Below, one piece after another: positions 17,154-26,385 of a stretch of DNA of 64,000 nucleotides (positions within the stretch are counted from its first letter, which is position 1; every line of letters starts with the position of its first letter). The notes under the pieces are model-generated. The model did not search any database, was not told the DNA's origin, and saw only the letters and a program-made list of their open reading frames with translations. The translations under genes and the position numbers were made by a program. This stretch comes from Desulfosporosinus shakirovi (lineage in GTDB: Bacteria > Bacillota > Desulfitobacteriia > Desulfitobacteriales > Desulfitobacteriaceae), in the NCBI RefSeq assembly GCF_020595055.1, contig NZ_JAJDOO010000005.1:1-64000 (forward strand), read 5' to 3'.

Positions 17154-19412
17154 GTGGACCTTCTGAAAAAGCTCATTTTATCTGTCATAACTTCGCTTGC
17201 ATTTGCCTTATGCACGCCTTTTATAACCCAAGCAAGCCCCTTGGCTTTCTCAACTGAACGTATTGCCGGACAAGACAGAGTTGAAACTGCTCTTAAAATA
17301 TCTCAAAAAGGATGGGACTCAGCTCTAACGGTTATTTTATGTGAATACAACGACTATCCAGATTCTATCGCAGCGACCCCTTTTGCCGTAAACTTAAATG
17401 CACCCATCTTACTTACTAAAGGAGACTCGATTGACCCACGCGTAGTCAAAGAACTGCAGCGATTATCGCCGGATAAAGTTATTCTTCTGGGAGGTACTGC
17501 TTGTCTACAGCCTGCAATTGAAAAAGAACTTGAAGGTCTGTCACTGCGATGGGATCGAATTGGGGGAATAGATCGTTATGAAACGTCGGTTCTTCTTGCC
17601 AAACAATTATATAGTGATTCTATGATTCTTGCCAATGGCGATAATTTCCCTGATGCTTTATCAGCAGCAACTTTTGCTGGTATAAAGCAAATCCCTATCA
17701 TCCTTACATCAACCACTCTTCCTGCTTCTGTCATTCAATACTATCAAGAAACTGCACCAAAGCACTTGTTTGTTATCGGAGGCGAAGTCGTTGTTCCTAC
17801 TAAAGAATTAACCGAGAATAACTTTACCATTGAAACCCGTTTAGGGGGCTACGATCGTTACGAGACAAACGCCAAAGTCGTTTCGTTTATGAAAGATACC
17901 TACCAGTCCAATGACCTTTTCTTAGCATCTGGCATCACATTTCCAGACGCTGTAGCCGGAACCGTTCTTGCTTCAAAGTCTAATGCACCCCTTTTACTTA
18001 CAGAAAAAGACGATATTCCATCCGCGGTTTATAGCATCATGCGCGAACATATGAAAGTTGAACCCCCAACCCAGGACTCAAACTCAAGCAATGGTACTAA
18101 TAGTTCTCTAAATCAAGGAAAAGTCACTGCTTCCGGGGGCTTAAACCTCAGAGAGACTCCCTCCTCCACGGGGAACGTGCTTATCACCATTCCGGCAGCG
18201 GCGACTATCGACCTAATCGAAAAGCAAGACCAATGGTATAAAACGACTTATCAATCGAAAACAGGTTGGGTTTCTGCTGATTATCTAACCGTAACATCGA
18301 AAATGGGAGTCATCAGCGCCTCAGGAGGCTTAAACCTAAGAGACACGCCCTCTTCCAGCGGAAGCATGCTTGTTACCATACCAAAAGATACATCCGTTGA
18401 GATTATTGATCAACAAGGTCAATGGTACAAAACAACCTATCAATCGAAAACAGGATGGATTTCTGCTGATTATGTAACACTTTCACTGACAAATGCCGAA
18501 AAACCTACACCTACTACACCTACTACGCCTGCTGCACCCATAGATTTAAGTGTCAATGGTCAAGTTTACATTTTAGGTGGAACAGGTATAATTAGCTCTT
18601 ACGCTCAAACTATTATCGAAGGAAAAGTTTCATCAAACTATACGGAAAATCTTAAAGCCTTCCCTTCTCTCCCCTCAGAAATCAAACAACCAACTGATCC
18701 CTCACAGGGGGACGATGACATCACCCCTCCTGCTGATAATCCTCCCCCAGTGACAACCTATGATCCTTCAAAGGAAGTTCTCATCAATCCTTTTGAGGGA
18801 ATCCCTGCTCAAGCATTATCGGGTAAAACGATTATGATAGATCCCGGACACGGCGGACCGGATAAGGGAGCAAGCGGCCCAACTCCAACTTACGAAAAAA
18901 ACAACACCTTAGCTATAGCCATGGCCTTAAACGATACCTTAAAACAGGCTGGAGCAACCGTTATCTTCACCCGAGACAGGGATGTCTCTCTCTGTACAAA
19001 CACTACCTACTCAGAAGTTGAGGACCTCCAAGGTCGAGTAAATTTAGCCAATCAATCGAAGGCAGACTTGTTTATAAGCATTCATAATGATGCGAGTCTT
19101 AACACAAATGTTCAAGGCACTTCAACTTATTATTCTGAAGATAATCCAAGGCACTATGAGAGTCAACATCTTGCAGTTAGCATTCAATCTGCTGTTATCG
19201 ACACTATCAAAACAAACAACCGCGGACCGAAACAATCAGGTTTCTATGTTTTGCGCAATACGACTATGCCTTCAATCTTGCTTGAAACAGCCTTCATATC
19301 CAATCCCTATGAAGAAGCAAGATTACAAAATCCGACCTTCCAAAAAAATGTTGCCGGCGCCATCTTTATTGGTATCTATAACTATTATAAAAACCCCCTG
19401 CCTGAAGCTTAA
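17154..19412 (+). CDS. Secreted N-acetylmuramoyl-L-alanine amidase with CWB2 and SH3 domains
   Basis: A 752-residue exported cell-wall hydrolase. A signal peptide covers about residues 1-26 (LLKKLILSVITSLAFALC, then a small-residue cleavage region). CWB2 wall-binding repeats begin at about 33 and 128, and a third begins near 222. Two bacterial SH3 domains follow (about 321-382 and 383-443), then the string VYILGGTGIISSYAQ near 471, which is the missing second half of a CWB2 repeat. The C-terminal zinc amidase (about 557-748) has MIDPGHGGPD, the Glu/His region, SIHNDAS and ETAFISNP. Start is uncertain: GTG at 17154, or the CTG at 17163 better spaced from AAAGGGTGG. It cleaves between muramic acid and the peptide stem. 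Confidence 0.93.
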   Translation: MDLLKKLILSVITSLAFALCTPFITQASPLAFSTERIAGQDRVETALKISQKGWDSALTVILCEYNDYPDSIAATPFAVNLNAPILLTKGDSIDPRVVKELQRLSPDKVILLGGTACLQPAIEKELEGLSLRWDRIGGIDRYETSVLLAKQLYSDSMILANGDNFPDALSAATFAGIKQIPIILTSTTLPASVIQYYQETAPKHLFVIGGEVVVPTKELTENNFTIETRLGGYDRYETNAKVVSFMKDTYQSNDLFLASGITFPDAVAGTVLASKSNAPLLLTEKDDIPSAVYSIMREHMKVEPPTQDSNSSNGTNSSLNQGKVTASGGLNLRETPSSTGNVLITIPAAATIDLIEKQDQWYKTTYQSKTGWVSADYLTVTSKMGVISASGGLNLRDTPSSSGSMLVTIPKDTSVEIIDQQGQWYKTTYQSKTGWISADYVTLSLTNAEKPTPTTPTTPAAPIDLSVNGQVYILGGTGIISSYAQTIIEGKVSSNYTENLKAFPSLPSEIKQPTDPSQGDDDITPPADNPPPVTTYDPSKEVLINPFEGIPAQALSGKTIMIDPGHGGPDKGASGPTPTYEKNNTLAIAMALNDTLKQAGATVIFTRDRDVSLCTNTTYSEVEDLQGRVNLANQSKADLFISIHNDASLNTNVQGTSTYYSEDNPRHYESQHLAVSIQSAVIDTIKTNNRGPKQSGFYVLRNTTMPSILLETAFISNPYEEARLQNPTFQKNVAGAIFIGIYNYYKNPLPEA

Positions 19413-19430
19413 GCTTCTAAATAATTTATA

Positions 19431-19487
19431 GACTCTTTCAACCAGACTTCCTGCCTCGAGGCTTCGGTGGCGAGAGCTTCTCGATTT
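19431..19487 (+). repeat. Degenerate copy of the dispersed structured repeat
   Basis: ACTCTTTCAAC...CTCGAGGCTTCGGTGGCGAG lines up loosely with the 5' half of the full copy at 42377. The first hairpin is no longer paired. This is the weakest member of the family. Confidence 0.3.
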
Positions 19488-19502
19488 CGTATATAACCTT
19501 AT

Positions 19503-19553
19503 AAAAAGAACGTGGTGTCTCGCATCAACCTGCGTAACACCACGTTCTTTTTA
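19503..19553. terminator. Bidirectional terminator between the amidase and ilvN
   Basis: AAAAAGAACGTGGTGT and its complement flank a 19-base loop. T runs on both strands suit termination of the converging amidase and ilvBN transcripts. Confidence 0.9.
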
Positions 19554-19634
19554 TTCTTCATGAGTAGACGCTATTCTTATGAACATTAGCTTGGGTTTAC
19601 TCCATTGATCTTCTGCTTCAATGCACCGCATTAC

Positions 19635-20132
19635 TTACTGATCTTTTGCCGGGACAGGCCCTCGCGAAAGAGCAATCTTACCAGTGCGGACTATTTCAAT
19701 AATGCCATGATCATCTTCTAAGACTTGACAGAGGGCATCAATCTTTGTTTCATCCCCTGAAAGTTCGATAACCATCGTTTCCCTGTTAACATCAACGATA
19801 CTTGCTCGAAAAATCTCCACTATATTAATGATATCTGAACGTGTCGCAGCACTTGCCTTGACCTTAATCAAGGCCAATTCTCGTTGAATAGACTCTACTG
19901 CTGTAAGGTCACTGATTTTTATGACATCTATTAATTTTGACAACTGATTAACTACTTGTTCCTGTTCGATTTCATTCCCCTCAACCACAATCGTAATCCT
20001 GGTGGTATCGGGTTCTTCAGTGTAACCAGCCGCGATACTTTCAATATTAAATGCTCTTCGGCTAATAAGTCCGGAAATATGAGTTAAAACTCCCGGTTTA
20101 TTTTCTACTAATACAGCAAGTGTATGCTTCAT
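19635..20132 (-). CDS. ilvN: Acetolactate synthase small (regulatory) subunit
   Basis: A 165-residue regulatory subunit that confers valine feedback control on the large subunit. The N-terminal ACT domain begins HTLAVLVENKPGVLTHISGL, with the effector-site residues in the usual order, and the C-terminal ALS_ss domain is complete. I start it at the ATG at 20132, which overlaps the ilvB stop codon as ATGA and has GGGAGGAACAGAGGA upstream, rather than at an earlier in-frame codon inside ilvB. Translational coupling with ilvB is expected. Confidence 0.95.
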   Translation of the reverse strand: MKHTLAVLVENKPGVLTHISGLISRRAFNIESIAAGYTEEPDTTRITIVVEGNEIEQEQVVNQLSKLIDVIKISDLTAVESIQRELALIKVKASAATRSDIINIVEIFRASIVDVNRETMVIELSGDETKIDALCQVLEDDHGIIEIVRTGKIALSRGPVPAKDQ

Positions 20133-21901
20133 TCCTCTGTTCCTCCCATCATCATCTGATCTAGACATGCACCTGCCGGAACCATAGGCAATACATCTAA
20201 CACTTCCGGGATCCGAATGTCCACGACTACCGGACCAGGAATCGCCAACGCTTGTTCCAGAACTTTTTCCAGCTCCTCAGGCTTAGTCACTCTCAGACCA
20301 GCTACACCCATCGCTTCGGCCAATTTAACGAAATCAGTCGTTGACCCTTTCAAACTCGTATGCGAATAGCGTCCACCGTAAAACATTCTCTGCCATTGAG
20401 CAACCATTCCTAAACACTGATTATTAAAGATAAGGACTTTAACCGGGAAATTATACTCTGCAACAGCTGCTAACTCCTGACAATTCATCATGATTCCACC
20501 ATCACCGACGAAGAGGATAACTGGTCTATCCGGCAAACTACATTGTGCACCTAAAGCAGCCGGCAGACCATAGCCCATTGTCCCAAGCCCGCCTGACGTG
20601 AGCAATGAGCGGGGATTTTTAAAGCCGTAGAATTGCGCAACCCACATCTGGTGTTGGCCTACGTCCGTAACAATTACAGCATCACCTTGAGTCAACTGAC
20701 TAACCTTTTCGACCACTGCTTGCGGCATAACAACATCTGAGCCTTGTTCGTAGGTCAAAGGCTTTTCTTGATGCCAGTTACGCACTTTCTCCAGCCAAGG
20801 TCGAACTTGTTCTGTTAGGTCGGCAGAGACATTCTTAACTTGTTGAGACAGGGCAGGAATTGACCATCTCATATCCCCGACGACGCGCAAGTGTGCTAAA
20901 ACATTTTTATTGATTTCGGCTGGATCGATGTCAAAATGGATAATTTTAGCTTTCGCAGCAAACTCACTAAGGAGCCCAGTCACTCTGTCATCAAAACGAA
21001 CCCCAATTCCAATAAGCAAATCACATTCCGTTGTAGCCATATTCGCTGCATAAGTTCCATGCATTCCAACCATGCCTAAAAATTGAGGGTGTTCATTGGG
21101 TACACATCCTAAACCCATCAATGTGGAAATAACCGGAAACCCGCTCTGTTCGATTAAAGCTTTTAACTCCTCCGATGAATCAGATAGATTGACCCCGCCA
21201 CCAACAAAAATCAGAGGCTTCCGTGCTAACTTCATTTCAGCAAAGACCTTATCGATCATTCCAGAATCGCCTTCACACATAGGGCGATAGCCACGCAACT
21301 TAACCTCATTGGGATATTGGTAATCAAAAGAAGCTGCAAAGACATCTTTAGCAATATCAACAACCACCGGCCCCGGTCTTCCTGTTCGCGCAATATGAAA
21401 GGCTTCTTTAAGTGCCCCCGGTAAATCCTCAACCTTCTTTACCAAATAATTGTGCTTAGTAATAGGGGTTGTGATCCCCCGAATATCTGCTTCTTGAAAG
21501 GAATCTCTACCAATCAGAGGAACTGAAACTTGACCCGTAATAGCCACTAAAGGAATAGAATCCATGTAGGCTGTGGCAATTCCTGTTATGAGATTTGTTG
21601 CCCCCGGTCCGGAGGTTGCGATAACAACCCCGACTTTACCGGTAGCCCTTGCATAGCCGTCAGCCGCATGGACCGATCCTTGCTCATGTTTAGTGAGTAT
21701 ATGCCTAAAGTCGGCTTGGTACAAAGCATCATAAAGCGTCAGCACTGCCCCGCCGGGATAGCCGAACACTACATCAACGTTTTCATTTTTTAGGGATTCT
21801 ATAATTGCCTCTGCTCCTGTCATTCTCAAATCAGTAACCCTCACTTTCTTTTCCCATAACAAATCTATCAAATAATCGTCACCTTTGAACGATTTGACCA
21901 A
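20129..21901 (-). CDS. ilvB: Acetolactate synthase large (catalytic) subunit
   Basis: A thiamine-diphosphate enzyme that makes 2-acetolactate from two pyruvates, the first step of valine and leucine synthesis. Signature regions are FGYPGGAVLTLYDAL with the proton-relay Glu in HEQGS, the FAD-binding middle domain, and the ThDP motif GDGGIMMNCQEL near residue 468. The frame opens at a TTG (21901) with AAAGGAT upstream; family length would also allow the ATG at 21823 (MTGAEAIIESL). A dispersed structured repeat lies in the leader. IlvC, leuABCD and the second half of the pathway are not adjacent. Confidence 0.96.
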   Translation of the reverse strand: MVKSFKGDDYLIDLLWEKKVRVTDLRMTGAEAIIESLKNENVDVVFGYPGGAVLTLYDALYQADFRHILTKHEQGSVHAADGYARATGKVGVVIATSGPGATNLITGIATAYMDSIPLVAITGQVSVPLIGRDSFQEADIRGITTPITKHNYLVKKVEDLPGALKEAFHIARTGRPGPVVVDIAKDVFAASFDYQYPNEVKLRGYRPMCEGDSGMIDKVFAEMKLARKPLIFVGGGVNLSDSSEELKALIEQSGFPVISTLMGLGCVPNEHPQFLGMVGMHGTYAANMATTECDLLIGIGVRFDDRVTGLLSEFAAKAKIIHFDIDPAEINKNVLAHLRVVGDMRWSIPALSQQVKNVSADLTEQVRPWLEKVRNWHQEKPLTYEQGSDVVMPQAVVEKVSQLTQGDAVIVTDVGQHQMWVAQFYGFKNPRSLLTSGGLGTMGYGLPAALGAQCSLPDRPVILFVGDGGIMMNCQELAAVAEYNFPVKVLIFNNQCLGMVAQWQRMFYGGRYSHTSLKGSTTDFVKLAEAMGVAGLRVTKPEELEKVLEQALAIPGPVVVDIRIPEVLDVLPMVPAGACLDQMMMGGTEE

Positions 21902-21911
21902 ACTATCCTTT

Positions 21912-21999
21912 CATCCAATCGTGAGACTCCCAATTCTGCAAGTTGGAGTGGTCTCCCACCCGAAGTCTCGATGTTCAACTTTAGTTGAATGAGTTCACT
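21912..21999 (-). repeat. Dispersed structured repeat in the ilvB leader
   Basis: Minus-strand GTGAACTCATTCAACTAAAG opens the element, with the AACATCGAGACTTCGGGTGGG block and the terminal hairpin CTCCAACTTG-CAGAATTGGGAG, ending CACGATTGGAT. The central multi-hairpin part seen at 42377 is missing. The element ends nine bases before the likely ilvB ribosome binding site. Confidence 0.75.
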
Positions 22000-22212
22000 T
22001 AACATCAGTTGAATGTAAACACAAAACTACATTCCATTTTCAAGAGGAACAAACGCCTTAGAGTGCTACTTGGCAACTGCACCTATTCCCAATTATAGCA
22101 TAAAAAGTTGCACTATAGAGAGGACTGCGACACGACCATTGTTATGATATTCATAATTTTTTAATTTAAATATTTGAGGCACGTAAATGTTTATACAACT
22201 ACAACCCTTTGA

Positions 22213-23388
22213 TTATTTATCTATTCCTAGATCTGTTTCAACATAGCGTGCGATGAAGGTGCCCATAACCAACGCCCATACCGGGGCACTAATATTAAAG
22301 ATCGTAATATTAGATACGGCAATGACAAAAGTAAATGCAGCACTCAATTTCATCGTTGGTTTGGATAAACCTACGGATAAGCTGTTTCCAAATACACCAA
22401 TTAGGGCGAAACCCACAAGTATAGAAACAAACGCTGAAGGCAAGGCCTGAATCCAAGGGACCAGCTTCCAGGCAAATAGTCCGAACAAAAGGATGATAAT
22501 CCCTGAGACGACCGCTCCCATATAACGTTTCTTCTGCGGACCTGCCTCTTCATCCGAACAAATCGCTGTCATCATTCCGGCTACATTAGCCGATTGTCCT
22601 CCAAAGAAACTGGTAATAATCGAAAAAATACCACTTAAAGCTATAATACGATTTATGGGAGGGCGATAATCATTCTGTTCTAAGGCCCCAATCCCAACCG
22701 CCGCATCATTACTCAAAATAAGCAGAGCAAGGGGGATCGAAACGGAAAGGAAGCTTAAGGGTTCAAAAATCGGATATTGAGGCGTGGGAAAAATAAATGA
22801 TGATGCCAAAGCACTACTATTCAACGGCTGTGTTATAAGCAACAAGGTAAATCCTGTAAAAATAGCTGCAACCATTGGCGGAATCCGCTTATTCCATTTG
22901 CTAAAGATAAGGAATGCTACAAGAGATACTCCGCCAACCAGTGGGAGTTGGTGGATAGAAGTTGCGAAAGTTACCATGTACTTTGTAATCATTCCCGCCA
23001 GCATCACAGAAATGATTTGTTTGGGGACATATTCGAGCAGTTTCGAAAAAACACCCAAATAGCCAATCATTAGCATCAACAGCCCTGCAAAAATATAGGA
23101 ACCGATAAGCTGATGATATGTAAATTGGGTTGTTACGGTTGCTAGAAAGGCAACCCCAGTAATAGAGTGGGCACCAACAATCGGCATACGATAATACAGG
23201 GGGATCAGAATACTATAAAGCCCACCGAAGACATAGACAGAAAACATCCAAAGAATAGTCTGGTTCATTGTAAAGTTACCCTTAGATGCGGCTTCTAGAA
23301 TAATGACTGGTGGACCAGTTATGGCTAAGAGACCGGATGCAATTCCTGCAACAAAATTTTTATAATTCAAATCTCCTAAAGTTCTCAT
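22213..23388 (-). CDS. BenE-family (benzoate/H+ symporter-like) permease
   Basis: A 391-residue polytopic membrane protein with about 11-12 hydrophobic segments. The family signature region FFGGQSANVAGMMTAICSDEEAGPQKKRYMGA (centre near residue 275) corresponds to the BenE block, and the GAHSITGVAFLATV segment near 75 also fits. Characterised members take up benzoate with protons; the xanthine/uracil permease superfamily is the nearest alternative. The start has AATAGGAGATTAAT upstream. A MutT gene lies 30 bases upstream on the same strand, so the two may be one operon. Confidence 0.85.
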   Translation of the reverse strand: MRTLGDLNYKNFVAGIASGLLAITGPPVIILEAASKGNFTMNQTILWMFSVYVFGGLYSILIPLYYRMPIVGAHSITGVAFLATVTTQFTYHQLIGSYIFAGLLMLMIGYLGVFSKLLEYVPKQIISVMLAGMITKYMVTFATSIHQLPLVGGVSLVAFLIFSKWNKRIPPMVAAIFTGFTLLLITQPLNSSALASSFIFPTPQYPIFEPLSFLSVSIPLALLILSNDAAVGIGALEQNDYRPPINRIIALSGIFSIITSFFGGQSANVAGMMTAICSDEEAGPQKKRYMGAVVSGIIILLFGLFAWKLVPWIQALPSAFVSILVGFALIGVFGNSLSVGLSKPTMKLSAAFTFVIAVSNITIFNISAPVWALVMGTFIARYVETDLGIDK

Positions 23389-23417
23389 GTATTAATCTCC
23401 TATTGTTTTTTCGACAA

Positions 23418-23801
23418 TCATAAGGATTTTTTTAATTTCTCCACTAGGGGAATATCCGCAGGAGCAAACTCATATAAGTCTAATTCATACGAATGAGCCC
23501 AAGCGATTTGGCTGTGCACTTTCAGCGTGAAGTTTCCAGAAATCCACTTACACCAAAAAGCCATTAGTTTGATGCCTCCAGTTTGATACGTATAAATACT
23601 CTCACCAAAGAAATTCAAAACGTCTATCTCAACGTCTAATTCTTCGTTAATCTCACGTTTCAAGCATTCTTGCAGACTCTCACCAGGTTCAATTTTACCA
23701 CCCGGGAACTCCCATTTGCCTGCTAATTTATCATTATCTGCCCGTTGAGCAATCAGGACCTGATCGTTCTCCACGATAATTGCTGCTGTTACTTCTCTCA
23801 T
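23418..23801 (-). CDS. mutT: MutT-type Nudix hydrolase (8-oxo-dGTP diphosphatase-like)
   Basis: A 127-residue Nudix enzyme. The complete Nudix box GGKIEPGESLQECLKREINEEL lies at about residues 34-55 with all catalytic glutamates; WEFPGGK precedes it as in MutT proteins that sanitise oxidised dGTP. The length is typical. It is located directly upstream of the BenE-type gene. Substrate range in such proteins varies, so the 8-oxo-dGTP role is a family inference. Confidence 0.92.
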   Translation of the reverse strand: MREVTAAIIVENDQVLIAQRADNDKLAGKWEFPGGKIEPGESLQECLKREINEELDVEIDVLNFFGESIYTYQTGGIKLMAFWCKWISGNFTLKVHSQIAWAHSYELDLYEFAPADIPLVEKLKKSL

Positions 23802-23984
23802 GATCGTTGTCTCAACCTTTCTAATGTCTGACGATTGTCATCTAATCCTCAAGGAACTTGACCAGTAACAGATTAATTATACTATCTGACCAGACCTCCA
23901 TTTGTATTTTCATCATGAAATACAAAAATCCTGCATCAATCGCACTAATCTTTACATTTATTGCATGTATTATTGTTTTCCTAA

Positions 23985-24106
23985 GGGAACTCGTCCGGCT
24001 AGGGCTGAACATCGAGTCTTCCGTGGCGGACTCTACCCCCTCCGAAGCAGAGCACGAGGACCCACTCCCACTTGAATAAGAGGGAGTCTTAGGATCGGAT
24101 TCAATT
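23985..24106 (+). repeat. Dispersed structured repeat, diverged copy
   Basis: GGGAACTCGTCCGGCTAGGG and ACATCGAGTCTTCCGTGG correspond to the 5' block, CTCCGAAGCAGAGCACGAGG to the middle closing stem, and ACTCCCACTTGAATAAGAGG to the 3' hairpin, ending in GGAGTCTTAGGATCGGAT. The 5' helix has different bases from other copies but still largely pairs. It occupies most of the gap between mutT and the MFS gene. Confidence 0.7.
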
Positions 24107-24250
24107 CTCCCATCGAGTAAAACTTTATTCCAGTAAATAATAGTTGTCATGGCAACTTTTTAATAGTATATTTATTTTGTCAGTAAAACCATTATAGTTG
24201 TGCCAATTGTTAAGTTATTTCCGGAATAATAACCATGAGGAGGGGGCCCG

Positions 24251-25432
24251 ATGCCTAGAGCTAATTCCCTGGCAAATGATCGTATATGGGATAAAACTTT
24301 CTTTCTAATTCTATCTGTGTCATTTCTAATGTTTCTGTCAATGTATATGCTGTTGCCAACCCTCCCTTTATATGCTCAAACCCTTGGGGGTAACGAAACA
24401 ATAGCAGGAACAATCGTTGGAATCTTTACGCTTTCCGCAGTCTTAGTACGCCCATGGTTTGGAAATTTGCTTGACCGAAAGGGTCGAAGAATGATTCTTA
24501 TCATTGGGGTTAGTATTTTCCTAATTTCCGTACTTGCCTACAACCTTGCCTTTACTATTATTAGTTTACTTGCACTAAGAGTAGTTCACGGCATTGGATG
24601 GGGTGCCTCCACTACCGCCACTGGAACAATGGCATCAGATGTTATACCGGCTTCCAGGCGAGCTGAAGGAATGGGTTATTACGGAATTGCTGCCACAATC
24701 GCCATGTCCCTCGGGCCGGCTTTAGGACTATACTTAATCAAGTACAGCAATTACTCCGTTTTATTCACAAGCTCAGCGATTTTGGCCGGCCTAGGATTAG
24801 TAGGTTCCTTTTTTATTAATTATGAATTACCCCGAATAAAAACTCAGTCAGAAAATAAATCACCCGTTGTAAAAGGTGTAATCTTAGAGAAAACCGCCTT
24901 GCCTCCAGCCTTAGTTTTGTTCTTTATCACCCTTACCTACGGTGGAATAATAACCTTTTTGCCTTTATATGCAGACTCCCGCGGAGTAAAGAACATCGGC
25001 ATCTTCTTTACTGTCTACGCCTTGGTCTTATTATTCAGCCGCCCACTCATCGGAAAACTGGCAGATCGGTATGGTGTTCGTAAATTTCTGGTTCCTGGAA
25101 TATTATTGATAGGTATCGCTTTACTTTTGTTAGTTAAGGCATCTTCCTTGCCGATGTTTCTACTGGTAGCTGTTTTTTACGGCCTTGGCTTTGGAACGGT
25201 ACAGCCAATTTTAAACGCCTTGGTTATATCCTTATCCCCCCCCCAACGTAGAGGTGCCGCAAATGCAACATTTGCTGTAGCAATGGACTTGGGTATTGGG
25301 TTAGGTGCTGTCTCTCTCGGCTTCTTAGCACAAAAAACGAGCTACGTATACATGTATGGCAGCTCTGCGATTTTTGTACTGTTTGCACTAGTTATGTACT
25401 ACGCCTTACTTCGAAAAAAATTGCCCTTATAA
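24251..25432 (+). CDS. Major facilitator superfamily transporter
   Basis: A 393-residue membrane protein with about 12 hydrophobic segments in two six-helix halves. The loop-2/3 motif GNLLDRKGRRMILI near residue 70 and its second-half counterpart GKLADRYGVRKFLV near 275 are characteristic of proton-driven drug exporters and related MFS members. AGGAGGGGGCCCG precedes the ATG. It is a single-gene unit, followed by a terminator. The substrate cannot be inferred. Confidence 0.9.
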   Translation: MPRANSLANDRIWDKTFFLILSVSFLMFLSMYMLLPTLPLYAQTLGGNETIAGTIVGIFTLSAVLVRPWFGNLLDRKGRRMILIIGVSIFLISVLAYNLAFTIISLLALRVVHGIGWGASTTATGTMASDVIPASRRAEGMGYYGIAATIAMSLGPALGLYLIKYSNYSVLFTSSAILAGLGLVGSFFINYELPRIKTQSENKSPVVKGVILEKTALPPALVLFFITLTYGGIITFLPLYADSRGVKNIGIFFTVYALVLLFSRPLIGKLADRYGVRKFLVPGILLIGIALLLLVKASSLPMFLLVAVFYGLGFGTVQPILNALVISLSPPQRRGAANATFAVAMDLGIGLGAVSLGFLAQKTSYVYMYGSSAIFVLFALVMYYALLRKKLPL

Positions 25433-25462
25433 CCAAGAAATAAGAACCTTCCCCTATATATG

Positions 25463-25513
25463 ATCCCCTTAAGGATACAAGATTATAAAAAACTTCTTAA
25501 GGGGAGTATTTTC
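25463..25513 (+). terminator. Terminator after the MFS gene
   Basis: CCCCTTAAG and its complement are separated by 22 bases and followed by AGTATTTTC. It could serve both converging transcripts. Confidence 0.65.
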
Positions 25514-25524
25514 ACGAGGATAAA

Positions 25525-26337
25525 CTAAATTGCAAGATCCTGTCTCTCAAATACCTTTTTTGCGTAATACCAAAGGACTGCTGAACAAACATTTAGCCCA
25601 ATAATCGGCCCTGTTGGGTTTGTAGTTCCTTCTAATATAGATTGGGGCTGAAACCACCGGAAAAGAGAGAGGTTTCTTAGCCAAGAGTATTTATCACTGA
25701 GTCCGCCTGCGATATCCAGACTGTAAAATAACAGGGTTAAACCCGCTGCATAAGTTACAGCACGTTCTTCTTCAACTAGCCATGCCGAGAAGAAGAGACT
25801 ATAGAGTTCAATCAGCGTGAACAAAGCAAGCCCTAAGATTCCTAAGAGAATATAATTTCCATGGTTGATTGGAATTCCAAAACGAGAGGTACCGAAAAAG
25901 AGTCCCCCGATGGTGACAGCAACTAAAACAGCGCCTGAGCTAACCAACACTCCAGCCTGAGTTGATAAAATCTCGCCACGTGATACTGGTGTAGATAGAA
26001 AAAGTGCCAAAGAGCAATCGTCGATCATTTTGGCTAACAGGGCATTTGCAGTTTGAATTCCATGAAAAGCCATGAGCATAACCCAGATCCTTGAAAAAAA
26101 CTGGCCCGAGATAAAGGCTTCAAATGTATCCGTGCGTGCATTTTCAGGAACTCCGAACACCGTCTTTACAGCGGATGGAATAGACTCTGCCACCTGTGCT
26201 ACCGCCGGATTCCTAGCAACTACAGGGTAAACCCAGGTTAGAAGTCCCTCGTAGAGAAAAATCCCTGTGGAAATCGCAGCTATTTTCTTGCGGTGTTGTT
26301 TAAACATTGCCCGAAACAATGCTCTATTCATAGTCAC
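25525..26337 (-). CDS. ABC-2 type transporter permease
   Basis: A 270-residue integral membrane protein with six predicted hydrophobic segments, read as the membrane half of the exporter whose ATPase lies 48 bases upstream. It carries the DDCSLALFLSTPVSRGEILS motif typical of ABC-2 permeases that follow a DrrA/NatA-type ATPase. The ATG has AAGGTGGGG upstream. It is the last gene of a three-gene operon with a methyltransferase. Confidence 0.85.
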   Translation of the reverse strand: MTMNRALFRAMFKQHRKKIAAISTGIFLYEGLLTWVYPVVARNPAVAQVAESIPSAVKTVFGVPENARTDTFEAFISGQFFSRIWVMLMAFHGIQTANALLAKMIDDCSLALFLSTPVSRGEILSTQAGVLVSSGAVLVAVTIGGLFFGTSRFGIPINHGNYILLGILGLALFTLIELYSLFFSAWLVEEERAVTYAAGLTLLFYSLDIAGGLSDKYSWLRNLSLFRWFQPQSILEGTTNPTGPIIGLNVCSAVLWYYAKKVFERQDLAI

Positions 26338-26385
26338 CCCACCTTAAGTTGTAACTTTAGTTTCTCGTTATAAAAAACGCGAGAA

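Noticed and set aside
19503-19553. T-box or riboswitch at ilvN
   Set aside because: It is downstream of ilvN, has T runs on both strands and no T-box sequence, so a terminator is the simpler reading.
23842-24150. A 102-codon frame between mutT and the MFS gene
   Set aside because: It runs through the structured repeat at 23985-24106, has no good ribosome binding site and low-complexity Ser/Glu content. The opposite-strand frame of 73 codons there fails for the same reasons.
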